From NCBI GenBank assembly GCA_029858465.1, contig JAOUEZ010000041.1:1-9365 (forward strand): a stretch of DNA of 9,365 bases. The letters are read 5' to 3'. Source of the stretch: Thermoplasmata archaeon. Lineage in GTDB: Archaea > Thermoplasmatota > Thermoplasmata > UBA10834 > DTMW01. The translations under genes were made by a program, and so were the position numbers. Position 1 is the stretch's first letter. The number at the start of each line of letters is the position of its first letter. The notes beneath the pieces are model-generated. The model had not been told where the DNA came from and ran no database searches. It was given only the letters and a program-made list of their open reading frames with translations. Shown piece by piece: positions 1 to 6,255 of the stretch.

Positions 1-728
1 ATATGATCCCCGATGAATGATTTCAAGGCGGCTATTGCAAGCGGCGAATCGATTTTCCCCCTCGTGCAATAGTCTTCGCACGGATGATGACAGATGCGTC
101 CGCAGCTTGATGGCAACGGGATAGTCCTCATTATCAAGTTGTATGCCTCTTTGAACATCCCCTCCCTTATCAGGTTCACATAACCCATTGCGCTCAGACC
201 AGCATGACATGCACTTCTGCATGGAGCGGCACCGCGGCGTTCGATGACCGCTATCCTCGGAACTGCCTGAGGGAATGGGATGTATGCCGCGGTCCTTTGC
301 TTAAGACCGAGGTCGAATTCGCTCGGCACGCGTACCGGACACACTTTCGAACAATCATTGCAGCCAGTACATTTTATCTCATCGACGAAGCGTGCCTTCT
401 TCAGTATCTTAGCCGTGTAATTGCCTGGCTTGCCGGAAAGTTCGGTCACCTCTGCCAACGTGATGATCTTGATATTCGGATGGCCTGCAACCGCGACAAG
501 TTTGGGCGACAATATGCACATCGAGCAATCGTTTGTAGGGAATGTTTTGTCCAGCTGCGCCATATGGCCGCCGATACAGGGATTTTTTTCCACCAAATAG
601 ACTCTAAACCCCGATTCGGCCAAATCGAGGGATGCCTGAGAACCCGCTATGCCTCCGCCAATGACTAATACTGCGCCATGAGCGACATCTTTATCGTTCG
701 TATCGGCTGGCAATATCTTTTCAACCAT
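1..728 (-). CDS. hdrA: HdrA-like iron-sulfur flavoprotein with GltD-type domain, 3' end outside window (partial)
   Basis: Reading the minus strand from the ATG at 728 gives 242 codons open to the window edge. An in-frame TAG lies 18 bases upstream, so this start is close to forced; no strong ribosome binding site is seen. Residues 18-30 hold a GxGxxG dinucleotide-binding motif (VIGGGIAG). Residues 51-78 hold the HdrA signature (IGGHMAQLDKTFPTNDCSMC). A [4Fe-4S] motif follows at C120, C123, C126 and C130 (CTGCNDCSKVCP). From about residue 168 the sequence becomes the N-terminal iron-sulfur domain of the glutamate synthase small subunit (GltD/NfnB) family: C170 and C174, then C209, C213, C217, C221 (C-x3-C-x3-C-x3-C). 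HdrA proteins are cytosolic FAD enzymes that pass or bifurcate electrons between ferredoxin, disulfide and pyridine nucleotide partners. Here the GltD part suggests an NAD(P)H site downstream, outside the window. The gene is divergent from the hydrogenase operon. The symbol denotes family only; real CoB-CoM heterodisulfide reductase activity is not implied. Confidence 0.88.
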   Translation of the reverse strand, partial: MVEKILPADTNDKDVAHGAVLVIGGGIAGSQASLDLAESGFRVYLVEKNPCIGGHMAQLDKTFPTNDCSMCILSPKLVAVAGHPNIKIITLAEVTELSGKPGNYTAKILKKARFVDEIKCTGCNDCSKVCPVRVPSEFDLGLKQRTAAYIPFPQAVPRIAVIERRGAAPCRSACHAGLSAMGYVNLIREGMFKEAYNLIMRTIPLPSSCGRICHHPCEDYCTRGKIDSPLAIAALKSFIGDH

Positions 729-1041
729 TTGCTCAATCTCGCTGATCTATGCGAATGAGGAGTATTCCGTCCGCAGCTGTAATGCCCCAATCTTCTCGAG
801 AGTGTGGACATGCAATGTTATTAACAGTGTGAATATGCTTCCAAGGTATTTGGTAATATTTTTTAAACCGAGCTGGAAAACGGAACTTTTTAATAACAAG
901 AGCGCACCGTTTTGATGTTTTCATCAGAGGAACGATATTTAATTGGAAATAATTTTTCAAGACGCTCATGAACACTATTTGAATGATTCTGGCCTTTGCA
1001 TTTCTATTTTTACACCTTACTTGAATTTGCCTTGAAAATCC

Positions 1042-1049
1042 TTTATATA
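1042..1049 (+). promoter_or_regulatory. Candidate archaeal TATA box for the hyd operon
   Basis: TTTATATA, within CTTTATATAC, matches the archaeal TATA consensus well and sits in the AT-rich gap on the plus strand. Archaeal transcripts usually begin about 25 bases past the box centre, which would be near 1070. That leaves a 5' leader of about 160 bases before hydB, unusually long for an archaeal operon. The start site is inferred, not seen. Confidence 0.55.
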
Positions 1050-1129
1050 CCAATCCGTATTCGGTCATACTGGGAAGAGCTAGATTGCACTAGTAGCATT
1101 TTGCTGCTGTCCTTTCCAGCATTTCCATA

Positions 1130-1146
1130 GCGTGACGATATCACGC
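1130..1146. repeat. Inverted repeat GCGTGA-N5-TCACGC, possible operator or leader hairpin
   Basis: A perfect 6-base dyad, GCGTGA / TCACGC, with a 5-base centre (CGATA), lies between the candidate TATA box and hydB. It could be a dimeric regulator site or an RNA hairpin in the leader. A second dyad with the same GTGA/TCAC core lies at 1154-1165, about 21.5 bases away centre to centre. Confidence 0.5.
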
Positions 1147-1153
1147 GAATCAG

Positions 1154-1165
1154 GTGATAATTCAC
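1154..1165. repeat. Inverted repeat GTGA-N4-TCAC, partner of the dyad at 1130-1146
   Basis: GTGA-TAAT-TCAC repeats the core of the upstream dyad with a centre one base shorter. The two centres, about 1138 and 1159.5, are close to two helical turns apart. That spacing would put two bound dimers on the same DNA face. No regulator is identified in the window. Confidence 0.45.
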
Positions 1166-1220
1166 TATTGATTTGTCCCTTGAGAGCGATTCCTCTCGAA
1201 GGGAAAAAGAATTGGAAGTG

Positions 1221-1226
1221 AGGAGG
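1221..1226 (+). promoter_or_regulatory. Ribosome binding site setting the TTG start of hydB
   Basis: AGGAGG lies 7 bases before the TTG at 1234 and fixes this non-ATG start. The inverted pair GAGAG (1182-1186) / CTCTC (1193-1197) lies just upstream and could fold near the site in mRNA. Confidence 0.8.
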
Positions 1227-1233
1227 CATAGTC

Positions 1234-2262
1234 TTGAGAATCCTGAAGCTGAAGAAGAAGGACCTGAAGAAGTTCCTTGAGAGCATCTCGAGCTTCGGTG
1301 AGCTCTGGGCACCTGTGAAGAAGGGCAATAGATGGGCCTTCCAGCCGACTGCGCCGGACAATATCGATCTGGATGCTGGCAGGACGATTTTACCCCTTAA
1401 GAAGTTCATGGTACCCCAGAAGTTCACGATGTTCAAGTATAACAAAGAGGGGTACACCCCGGAACTGTCGAACATCCCTAGCAGGATTGTATTCGGGGCA
1501 CATCCATGCGACATTGCCGGATTGAACATCCTGGACAAGCTTTTCACGGAGAATTTCCCGGACCCTTATTACATCGAGCGAAGAAAGAAGACCGCGATTA
1601 TCGGACTTTCGTGCCTGCCCGATGAGTTCTGTTTCTGCAATGAAACAGGAACTGATACCGTCGAGGAGGGCTTCGATCTCTTCCTCAGTGAGACCGGGAC
1701 GGACTTCTACCTTGTCTGGATAGGGTCTTCATTGGGGGACGACCTCATGAGGATGGCCGAGAATCTCTTCAGCGAAGATATCGCCTTTGAGGATATCCAG
1801 AAATTCACCAATTGGAAGAAGGAAAGGGCGAAGAAGTTCAAGGTGAATATCGATCTCACCGGAATGCCCAGCATTTTCGAACTCAGCCTGAACAGCAAGA
1901 TATGGGACAAGATCGGGGAGAGATGCCTTGCCTGCGGAAGCTGTTCGATGGTCTGCCCGACCTGCAACTGCTACGACGTCAAAGACACTGTAGAGCTTCG
2001 CGAGTGCAAGGGCGAGAGGAACCGCTGTTGGGACTCCTGCACCCTGCACGAGTACTCGCTCGTCGCCGGAGGTCACAACTTCAGGGCTAACAGGTCTGAC
2101 AGGTTAAGGCTCTGGTATACTCACAAGCTCGAATCGTTTATAGGTGCCTACGGCAAGCCGAGTTGTGTTGGTTGCGGGCGGTGCCTGGTGACCTGTCCTG
2201 TCGACATCAACGCGTACACTTTGGCAAAGACCCTTCGAGAAGAGGAGGTGTTCTTCAAATGA
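1234..2262 (+). CDS. hydB: Group 3b [NiFe] hydrogenase beta subunit (iron-sulfur electron-transfer protein)
   Basis: 342 residues, cytosolic, with no signal peptide or membrane segment. This is the beta subunit of NAD(P)-linked sulfhydrogenase-type enzymes, related to AsrA of anaerobic sulfite reductase. It relays electrons between the flavin subunit and other partners. Two C-terminal [4Fe-4S] motifs are visible: C231, C234, C237, C241 (CLACGSCSMVCPTC) and C311, C314, C317, C321 (CVGCGRCLVTCP). Further cysteines typical of the family lie in the N-terminal half: C92 (AHPCDIAG), C127, C133 and C135. Length is normal for HydB. The start is TTG at 1234, chosen because AGGAGG sits 7 bases before it and the protein then begins with the expected lysine-rich N-terminus. 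It is the first gene of the operon and its stop overlaps the hydG start (ATGA). AsrA is the closest alternative, but the hydG-hydD-hydA neighbours favour a hydrogenase. Confidence 0.93.
   Translation: MRILKLKKKDLKKFLESISSFGELWAPVKKGNRWAFQPTAPDNIDLDAGRTILPLKKFMVPQKFTMFKYNKEGYTPELSNIPSRIVFGAHPCDIAGLNILDKLFTENFPDPYYIERRKKTAIIGLSCLPDEFCFCNETGTDTVEEGFDLFLSETGTDFYLVWIGSSLGDDLMRMAENLFSEDIAFEDIQKFTNWKKERAKKFKVNIDLTGMPSIFELSLNSKIWDKIGERCLACGSCSMVCPTCNCYDVKDTVELRECKGERNRCWDSCTLHEYSLVAGGHNFRANRSDRLRLWYTHKLESFIGAYGKPSCVGCGRCLVTCPVDINAYTLAKTLREEEVFFK
2244..2250 (+). promoter_or_regulatory. Ribosome binding site of hydG inside the hydB 3' end
   Basis: GGAGGTG lies 8 bases before the ATG at 2259. It selects that start over longer in-frame readings that begin inside hydB, such as the GTG at 2163, and fits the 4-base ATGA stop-start overlap. 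Confidence 0.8.
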
Positions 2263-3125
2263 TAGACAATTCGTGCATAGCCGGCGATAGGAGCAATCCG
2301 TTCCTGCCGGAAATGATGAGAATCGTCCGCAGATTTGACCTGACCAGTGATGTCAGGTTTTTCCAGGTCAGACCTACCGAGGCGTCAAGAGCTCTGACTC
2401 TATATTACAAGCCAGGGACTTTCATGATGGTCTCCAATCCGGGCGTCGGAGAGGCTCCATTATCGATATCTTCGACTCCCTCCAGACCGGGTCTGATCGA
2501 GTTCTGTGTCAGGAACGTCGGACATGTGACCAACTCTTTGTTCAGGATGAAGGAAAATGACGAGATCGGCATAAGAGGTCCGTACGGCAACGGATTTCCG
2601 ATCGAGACATTGAAAGGGCGGGACCTGATCATCGTCATGGGTGGTCTTGGAGCGGCTCCGCTCAGATCGCTTCTTTTGTATGCACTGGACAACAGAGACG
2701 ACTTCGGAGAGATATATTTGCTACACGGTGCAAAGAATCCTCACGAGATGCTGTTCAGAAAGGAATTCTACGACATGATGGAGCGAGATGATCTTCATTG
2801 CATGCTGTCAGTGGATAAGGATGACACCGGCAAATGGCCGGCAAAAGTCGGCCTTGTTACCAGCTTGTTCAAGGAAATCAAGCACATAGATCCTAAGACT
2901 ACACACGCGGCAATTTGCGGACCCCCGGTCATGTACCGTTTTGTCCTTCAGGAATTGCTGAAGCTCAAGATTCCGAAGCATCAGATTCTCATGAACCTTG
3001 AGCGCAGGATGAAGTGCGGGGTTGGCAAGTGCGGCCATTGCGTCGTCAGAGAGGTCTACACCTGTCTGGACGGTCCAGTGTTCTCATACTGGGATGTCCT
3101 CAACATGAAGGAGTTGATATATTGA
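2259..3125 (+). CDS. hydG: Group 3b [NiFe] hydrogenase gamma subunit (FAD/NAD(P)-binding reductase)
   Basis: 288 residues, ferredoxin-NADP reductase superfamily, related to AsrB and to dihydroorotate dehydrogenase electron-transfer subunits. It exchanges electrons between NADP(H) and the iron-sulfur chain of the hydrogenase. The FAD domain covers about residues 15-115, with the flavin-site stretch EAPLSISSTP at 65-74 and a second conserved GPYGNGFP at 107-114. The nucleotide-binding domain begins with MGGLGAAPLRS at 127-137 and includes CGPPVM at 220-225. A C-terminal [2Fe-2S] site is formed by C253, C258, C261 and C269 (MKCGVGKCGHC then C). Length is typical. The start at 2259 is set by GGAGGTG 8 bases upstream and overlaps the hydB stop by 4 bases, suggesting translational coupling. 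Preference for NADP over NAD is inferred from the group 3b family, not read from the sequence. Confidence 0.94.
   Translation: MIDNSCIAGDRSNPFLPEMMRIVRRFDLTSDVRFFQVRPTEASRALTLYYKPGTFMMVSNPGVGEAPLSISSTPSRPGLIEFCVRNVGHVTNSLFRMKENDEIGIRGPYGNGFPIETLKGRDLIIVMGGLGAAPLRSLLLYALDNRDDFGEIYLLHGAKNPHEMLFRKEFYDMMERDDLHCMLSVDKDDTGKWPAKVGLVTSLFKEIKHIDPKTTHAAICGPPVMYRFVLQELLKLKIPKHQILMNLERRMKCGVGKCGHCVVREVYTCLDGPVFSYWDVLNMKELIY
3108..3113 (+). promoter_or_regulatory. Ribosome binding site setting the TTG start of hydD
   Basis: AAGGAG lies 8 bases before the TTG at 3122, inside the hydG 3' end. The TTG shares bases with the hydG TGA stop (TTGA at 3122-3125). The longer in-frame reading from 3014 would overlap hydG by over 100 bases and adds an unrelated arginine-rich N-terminus, so it was set aside. 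Confidence 0.75.
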
Positions 3126-3955
3126 ACCCCGAAGATAGGAAGACAAAGCAACTCCCGAAAGTTGGCATCTATGGACTCACTAGCTGTGCCGGGGATCAGC
3201 TCACTATCGTCAACTGCGAAGACCAGATCCTTGACATCTTCGGCAGCGCAGAGATAAGCTCGTTTCTGATGGCGAAGAGCGACAACACGGAAGGCGAGAT
3301 CGATGTCGCGATCGTCGAGGGTTCGGTATCGAGCAAGGGAGACCTTGAGATGCTTGAGGACATCAGGAAGCGCTCGAAAGTCTTGATCGCTCTCGGCAAC
3401 TGCGCGTGCAATGGCGGCCCTCAGGCCGCATGCGTAGCGGCAGAGGATCACAAGGAGCGGATGAAGCAGGTCTACGGGGACGTGAAGTGGAGCCTACCTG
3501 ACCCAATCGACGCCAAGCCTTTGAGCGCGTATGTCAAAGTGGACATGCAGATAACCGGTTGCCCGATCGACAAGTGGGAGTTCCTGAGGGCTCTCGGACG
3601 CCTCGTGAAAGGGGACGGACCTATCCCGATTAGTTATCCCGTGTGTGTCGAATGTAAATATAACGAGAACGAGTGTCTGCTTTTCAAGAACGAGATGTGC
3701 CTCGGTCCCATTACTCTGGCAGGCTGCAACTCCGTCTGCATCAATCACAATATTCCATGCTTCGGCTGCAGAGGAGCGGTCATCGAGGCGAACGTGGCGG
3801 GCGAGGCCGAAATGCTTGTGAACATGAAGCATCCGCAATTCCCGGACAGGAAGAACTTCGACTACCAGGACGTCAAGAACAGGGCGATGATGTACGGCGG
3901 CAACACGATGGCAGAGCTGCTTGACAAGGCCAAAGTGAAGGGGGCGAAGAAATGA
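3122..3955 (+). CDS. hydD: Group 3b [NiFe] hydrogenase small (delta) subunit
   Basis: 277 residues from the TTG start. The small subunit carries three iron-sulfur clusters that take electrons from the Ni-Fe site of HydA to HydG/HydB. There is no twin-arginine signal, as expected for a cytosolic enzyme. The proximal cluster region shows C22 (LTSCAGDQ), C94 (GNCACNGG) and C147 (TGCPID). The usual second Cys of the CxxC motif is Asp25. Cys32 and Cys96 are nearby extra cysteines. The medial and distal clusters have the expected eight cysteines in the C-terminal part: C175, C178, C185, C193, C202, C206, C213, C216 (PVCVEC through CFGCRG). This spacing matches sulfhydrogenase delta subunits and identifies the protein as group 3. 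It overlaps hydG by 4 bases upstream and hydA by 4 bases downstream. Confidence 0.94.
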   Translation: MNPEDRKTKQLPKVGIYGLTSCAGDQLTIVNCEDQILDIFGSAEISSFLMAKSDNTEGEIDVAIVEGSVSSKGDLEMLEDIRKRSKVLIALGNCACNGGPQAACVAAEDHKERMKQVYGDVKWSLPDPIDAKPLSAYVKVDMQITGCPIDKWEFLRALGRLVKGDGPIPISYPVCVECKYNENECLLFKNEMCLGPITLAGCNSVCINHNIPCFGCRGAVIEANVAGEAEMLVNMKHPQFPDRKNFDYQDVKNRAMMYGGNTMAELLDKAKVKGAKK

Positions 3956-5238
3956 AGGAGATCAAGGTCGAACACCTCGCAAGAGTGGAGGGGCACGGTG
4001 CTATCACAGTCGAGGTCGACGGCAGGAAGGTCAAGGACGTCAAATTCGAGGTGCTCGAAGGTCCAAGGCTGTTCGAGACGATCACCCTCGGCAAGACCCC
4101 CGCGGAGAACCTGAGCGTCGTCCCGAGGATCTGCGCGATATGCACATTATCACACAGATATGCATCTCTGAGAGGCCTCGAGAAATGTCTGGACATCAAG
4201 ATACCTGAGAAGACTCACTGGATGAGGGAACTGATGTTGGCCGGCGAGGCCATCGAGAGCCATTCATTACACGTATATCTGCTCGCCCTCCCGGATCTCC
4301 TCGGATATCCGAACGCCGTCGCAATGGTCACGAAATATGCCGATTCGGTCGTCCAAGGATTGACCTTGAAGAAATTCGGAAATTCGATAATGGAGCTCTG
4401 CTCCGCCAGGGCGACGCACGGCGAGAACCCGATCATCGGAGGCTTCGGCAAGTTCCCGACAAACGAAAAACTCTATGCGATAGCGGATCAGGCAAAGACC
4501 CTCATCCCCTATGCAGAGGGCGTGATCGACATTCTAGGGAATATGCAGTATCCGACCTTCTTTGAGAAGGAGACGGTGTTTGCCTGCTGCAATCCGCCGG
4601 ACAACCAATACGGCCTGGTCTCCGACGAGATAATCCTGTCAGATGGCAAGAAATTCAGCTGCGAGGATTACACAAAGATCACGAACGAGAGGGTCGTGCC
4701 GCACAGCTTCGCGAAGAGATCTCTCTATAAGAATTCTCCTTTCTCGGTCGGCTCGCTCGCAAGGGTAAACAACCTCGGCGACAGGCTGCAGGAAAGGGCC
4801 GGAGACGCTTACGAGAAATACAAGAATGCCCGTTGGAAGAAGAACCCTGTATACAACAATCTCGCGCAGGCGATAGAGCTGCTGTACGCCCTTGAGCAGG
4901 TGCCGGTATATGTAGAGAAGCTGGTGGAGCTGAAGGACCCGCCGATTGTCAAGCCGAAAAGGCAGAGCGGGAAAGGCACGGGGGCCGTCGAGGCTCCGAG
5001 AGGCACGCTCTACCACAGCTACGAGGTCAAGGACGGCAGGATGGCCAAGGTCGACATCATAACGCCGACCGCGCAGAACTACGAGGACATCGAGAAGTAT
5101 CTGCGGCTCGCGGCAGAATACATGGTATCCGAAGGAAGGAAAGACGACGATGTCAGGTTCCAGCTGGAGGTAATCGCCAGGGCCTACGATCCCTGCATCA
5201 GCTGCTCCGCACATCTTGTAAAATTAGTCAGGAAGTGA
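3952..5238 (+). CDS. hydA: Group 3b [NiFe] hydrogenase large (alpha) subunit, catalytic
   Basis: 428 residues. The catalytic subunit binds the Ni-Fe(CN)2CO centre and oxidises or evolves H2 in the cytosol. An N-terminal LARVEGHG is at 9-16. The first metal-binding motif is RICAICTLSH at 59-68, with C61 and C64. A conserved HGENPIIGG lies at 156-164 and the GTGAVEAPRGTLYH block at 342-355. The second metal-binding motif is DPCISCSAH at 413-421, with C415 and C418. All four nickel-ligand cysteines are present. After H421 a seven-residue tail (LVKLVRK) remains. By family knowledge such a tail is removed by the maturation protease, which is encoded by the next gene. The position after RIC is Ala, where many hydrogenases have Gly; I take this as ordinary variation. 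The ATG overlaps the hydD stop by 4 bases with a G-rich stretch (AGGGGG at 3939-3944) 7 bases before it. Confidence 0.96.
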   Translation: MKEIKVEHLARVEGHGAITVEVDGRKVKDVKFEVLEGPRLFETITLGKTPAENLSVVPRICAICTLSHRYASLRGLEKCLDIKIPEKTHWMRELMLAGEAIESHSLHVYLLALPDLLGYPNAVAMVTKYADSVVQGLTLKKFGNSIMELCSARATHGENPIIGGFGKFPTNEKLYAIADQAKTLIPYAEGVIDILGNMQYPTFFEKETVFACCNPPDNQYGLVSDEIILSDGKKFSCEDYTKITNERVVPHSFAKRSLYKNSPFSVGSLARVNNLGDRLQERAGDAYEKYKNARWKKNPVYNNLAQAIELLYALEQVPVYVEKLVELKDPPIVKPKRQSGKGTGAVEAPRGTLYHSYEVKDGRMAKVDIITPTAQNYEDIEKYLRLAAEYMVSEGRKDDDVRFQLEVIARAYDPCISCSAHLVKLVRK

Positions 5239-5721
5239 ATGACAGCAAAGGATGTTCTTGAGCGGCTTGCGGAGATAGCAAACCGTAGAACGGCTTTCAT
5301 CGGCCTCGGCAACAGAGACCGGGGAGATGACGCTGTGGGCCTGAGGTTCATCGACGACCTCAGGCATCTAAACCCCAATTACTTCTTTTCCGAGGAACAG
5401 GGGCTCGAATCTGTTATATTGGGAATCATAAATGATCAAGAAGTGGATGATGTTATCTTTGTCGATTCTTGCGATCTATACAGAGAACCCGGAGAATATG
5501 ATTTGTTTTCTTTAGAAAGCGTTGATGAGTCGATATCTACTCACAAAGTGCCAGTTTCAATGTTGATGGCTCTGATACAGAACAAAGGAAAAAACGCTTA
5601 TCTGCTCGGTATTCAGCCCAGATCGTTGGATTTAAATCAAGAGATATCTGAGGAAATCATAGATGTTCTTCATGGAATTGAAAAAATCTTTTTGAAGAAT
5701 CTCAAGAAAAAGTCAAAATAA
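5239..5721 (+). CDS. [NiFe] hydrogenase maturation protease (HyaD/HycI/HybD family, peptidase M52)
   Basis: 160 residues. This endopeptidase checks for nickel and then cuts the C-terminal tail of HydA so the active site can close. The N-terminal family motif GLGNRDRGDDAVG is at 22-34. D31 sits where HybD has its metal ligand Glu16 and HycI has Asp. A second candidate nickel ligand is D76 (FVDSCD) and the third is H102 (STHKVPVS). The C-terminal block GIQPRSLDL at 124-132 is also typical. Length fits the family. The ATG follows the hydA stop with no gap, and AGGA at 5230-5233 is a modest ribosome binding site. Its encoded substrate directly upstream makes the role clear. Base composition changes inside this gene: the first third resembles hydA, the rest is clearly AT-rich. 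Confidence 0.93.
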   Translation: MTAKDVLERLAEIANRRTAFIGLGNRDRGDDAVGLRFIDDLRHLNPNYFFSEEQGLESVILGIINDQEVDDVIFVDSCDLYREPGEYDLFSLESVDESISTHKVPVSMLMALIQNKGKNAYLLGIQPRSLDLNQEISEEIIDVLHGIEKIFLKNLKKKSK

Positions 5722-5728
5722 AAATCCA

Positions 5729-5746
5729 ACAGCCGTATTCTGCTGT
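5729..5746. terminator. Weak hairpin between convergent protease and CBS genes
   Basis: ACAGC (5729-5733) pairs with GCTGT (5742-5746) around an 8-base loop, in the 36-base gap where the two transcripts converge. The stem is short and there is no clear U-run on either strand, so it is only a possible two-way terminator. Confidence 0.25.
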
Positions 5747-5757
5747 GCGAATATCCT

Positions 5758-6201
5758 TCAATCATTGTTCCTGATGTCTTCCTGCATCAATTTCTTCACA
5801 ATATCATTCCTTGACACGATTCCAAGGATATCCTTCTTCACGTTAACCACTGGTATTCCTCTGAGTCTAAATCCTATCATGTATTCCAAGGCTTTTTCTA
5901 TAGTGTCTTCAGGATTCAATGCAATGACTGCCTGGCGCATGACCTCCTTAACTGGCAGTTGCATAAGCTCCCGATATATTTTGAAATCACGATTCATGCT
6001 TTTTCGGAAAACTGTCATGAAATCCACTTTATTGACAACTCCTATAAGTTTGTTATTCTCAATTACGGGGACTGCATTGAAGTTGTGCTCTTCAAAAATT
6101 CTGTTGAGTCTCTCCAATGGGGCATTCGGATCTATTGAGATCACATTTCTTGTCATGAACTCACTGATTGGAATTTCTGAGATTCTCCTCGATATTTTCA
6201 T
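5758..6201 (-). CDS. Two-CBS-domain protein of unknown ligand
   Basis: 147 residues from the ATG at 6201. Two CBS repeats fill the protein. The first is about residues 9-65 (ISEFMTRNVISIDPNAPL through GVVNKVDF) and the second about 88-145 (VKEVMRQAVIALNPEDT through GIVSRNDIVKKL). CBS pairs usually bind adenosine nucleotides and act as cytosolic energy or ligand sensors. No enzyme, transporter or DNA-binding domain is attached, so its target cannot be read from the sequence. I chose ATG 6201 over an in-frame TTG at 6225. It has AAGGTGGG just upstream, and the TATA box at 6236-6246 would start transcription near 6216, past the TTG. It is convergent with the hydrogenase protease and downstream of hypE in the same direction. 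Its AT-rich composition matches the protease 3' part and contrasts with hypE. Confidence 0.88.
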   Translation of the reverse strand: MKISRRISEIPISEFMTRNVISIDPNAPLERLNRIFEEHNFNAVPVIENNKLIGVVNKVDFMTVFRKSMNRDFKIYRELMQLPVKEVMRQAVIALNPEDTIEKALEYMIGFRLRGIPVVNVKKDILGIVSRNDIVKKLMQEDIRNND

Positions 6202-6235
6202 TTTACCCACCTTTGTCAAAGTCAATATAATGGTG

Positions 6236-6246
6236 ATATTTTATAA
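6236..6246 (-). promoter_or_regulatory. Candidate TATA box for the CBS-domain gene
   Basis: On the minus strand this reads TTATAAAATAT, a good archaeal TATA match centred about 40 bases before the ATG at 6201. A start about 25 bases past it leaves a short leader of roughly 15 bases that contains the AGGTGG ribosome binding site. This implies separate transcription from hypE. Confidence 0.5.
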
Positions 6247-6255
6247 TTCCTCCAT

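Larger units (their letters stand above)
729..1233. other. Divergent intergenic control region between the HdrA-like gene and the hyd operon
   Basis: About 505 bases with no convincing gene. It is visibly more AT-rich than the flanking coding DNA, mostly between 810 and 1050. It contains a plus-strand TATA box at 1042-1049, several short inverted repeats (816-826, 913-926, 1095-1121, 1130-1146, 1154-1165, 1182-1197) and the hydB ribosome binding site. A promoter for the minus-strand HdrA-like gene should also lie here. Weak TATA-like runs on that strand occur at about 858-866 (TTTAAAAAA) and 887-896, too poor to call. A 111-codon minus-strand open frame at 733-1068 has no recognisable domain and was not accepted. 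Confidence 0.75.

Noticed and set aside
204..668. 154-codon plus-strand open frame
   Set aside because: It lies antisense to the HdrA-like gene, whose motifs (IGGHMAQLDKTFP, CTGCNDCSKVCP) are unmistakable on the minus strand.
913..926. TGATG-TTTT-CATCA hairpin in the intergenic region
   Set aside because: The stem is only 5 pairs in AT-rich DNA and is not near a promoter or gene end that it would serve. The same holds for TGTTA-T-TAACA at 816-826.
733..1068. 111-codon minus-strand open frame in the divergent intergenic region
   Set aside because: It has no recognisable domain and covers AT-rich DNA with the hyd TATA box and inverted repeats. No convincing ribosome binding site was noted, and its end nearly meets the HdrA-like start as chance would allow.
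4639..5214. 191-codon minus-strand open frame opposite hydA
   Set aside because: The hydA strand holds the DPCISCSAH and EAPRGTLYH motifs; the antisense frame shows no domain.
5161..5238. Possible loss of the cleavable tail on HydA
   Set aside because: The DPCISCSAH motif is followed by seven residues before the stop, so a short tail for the protease is present.
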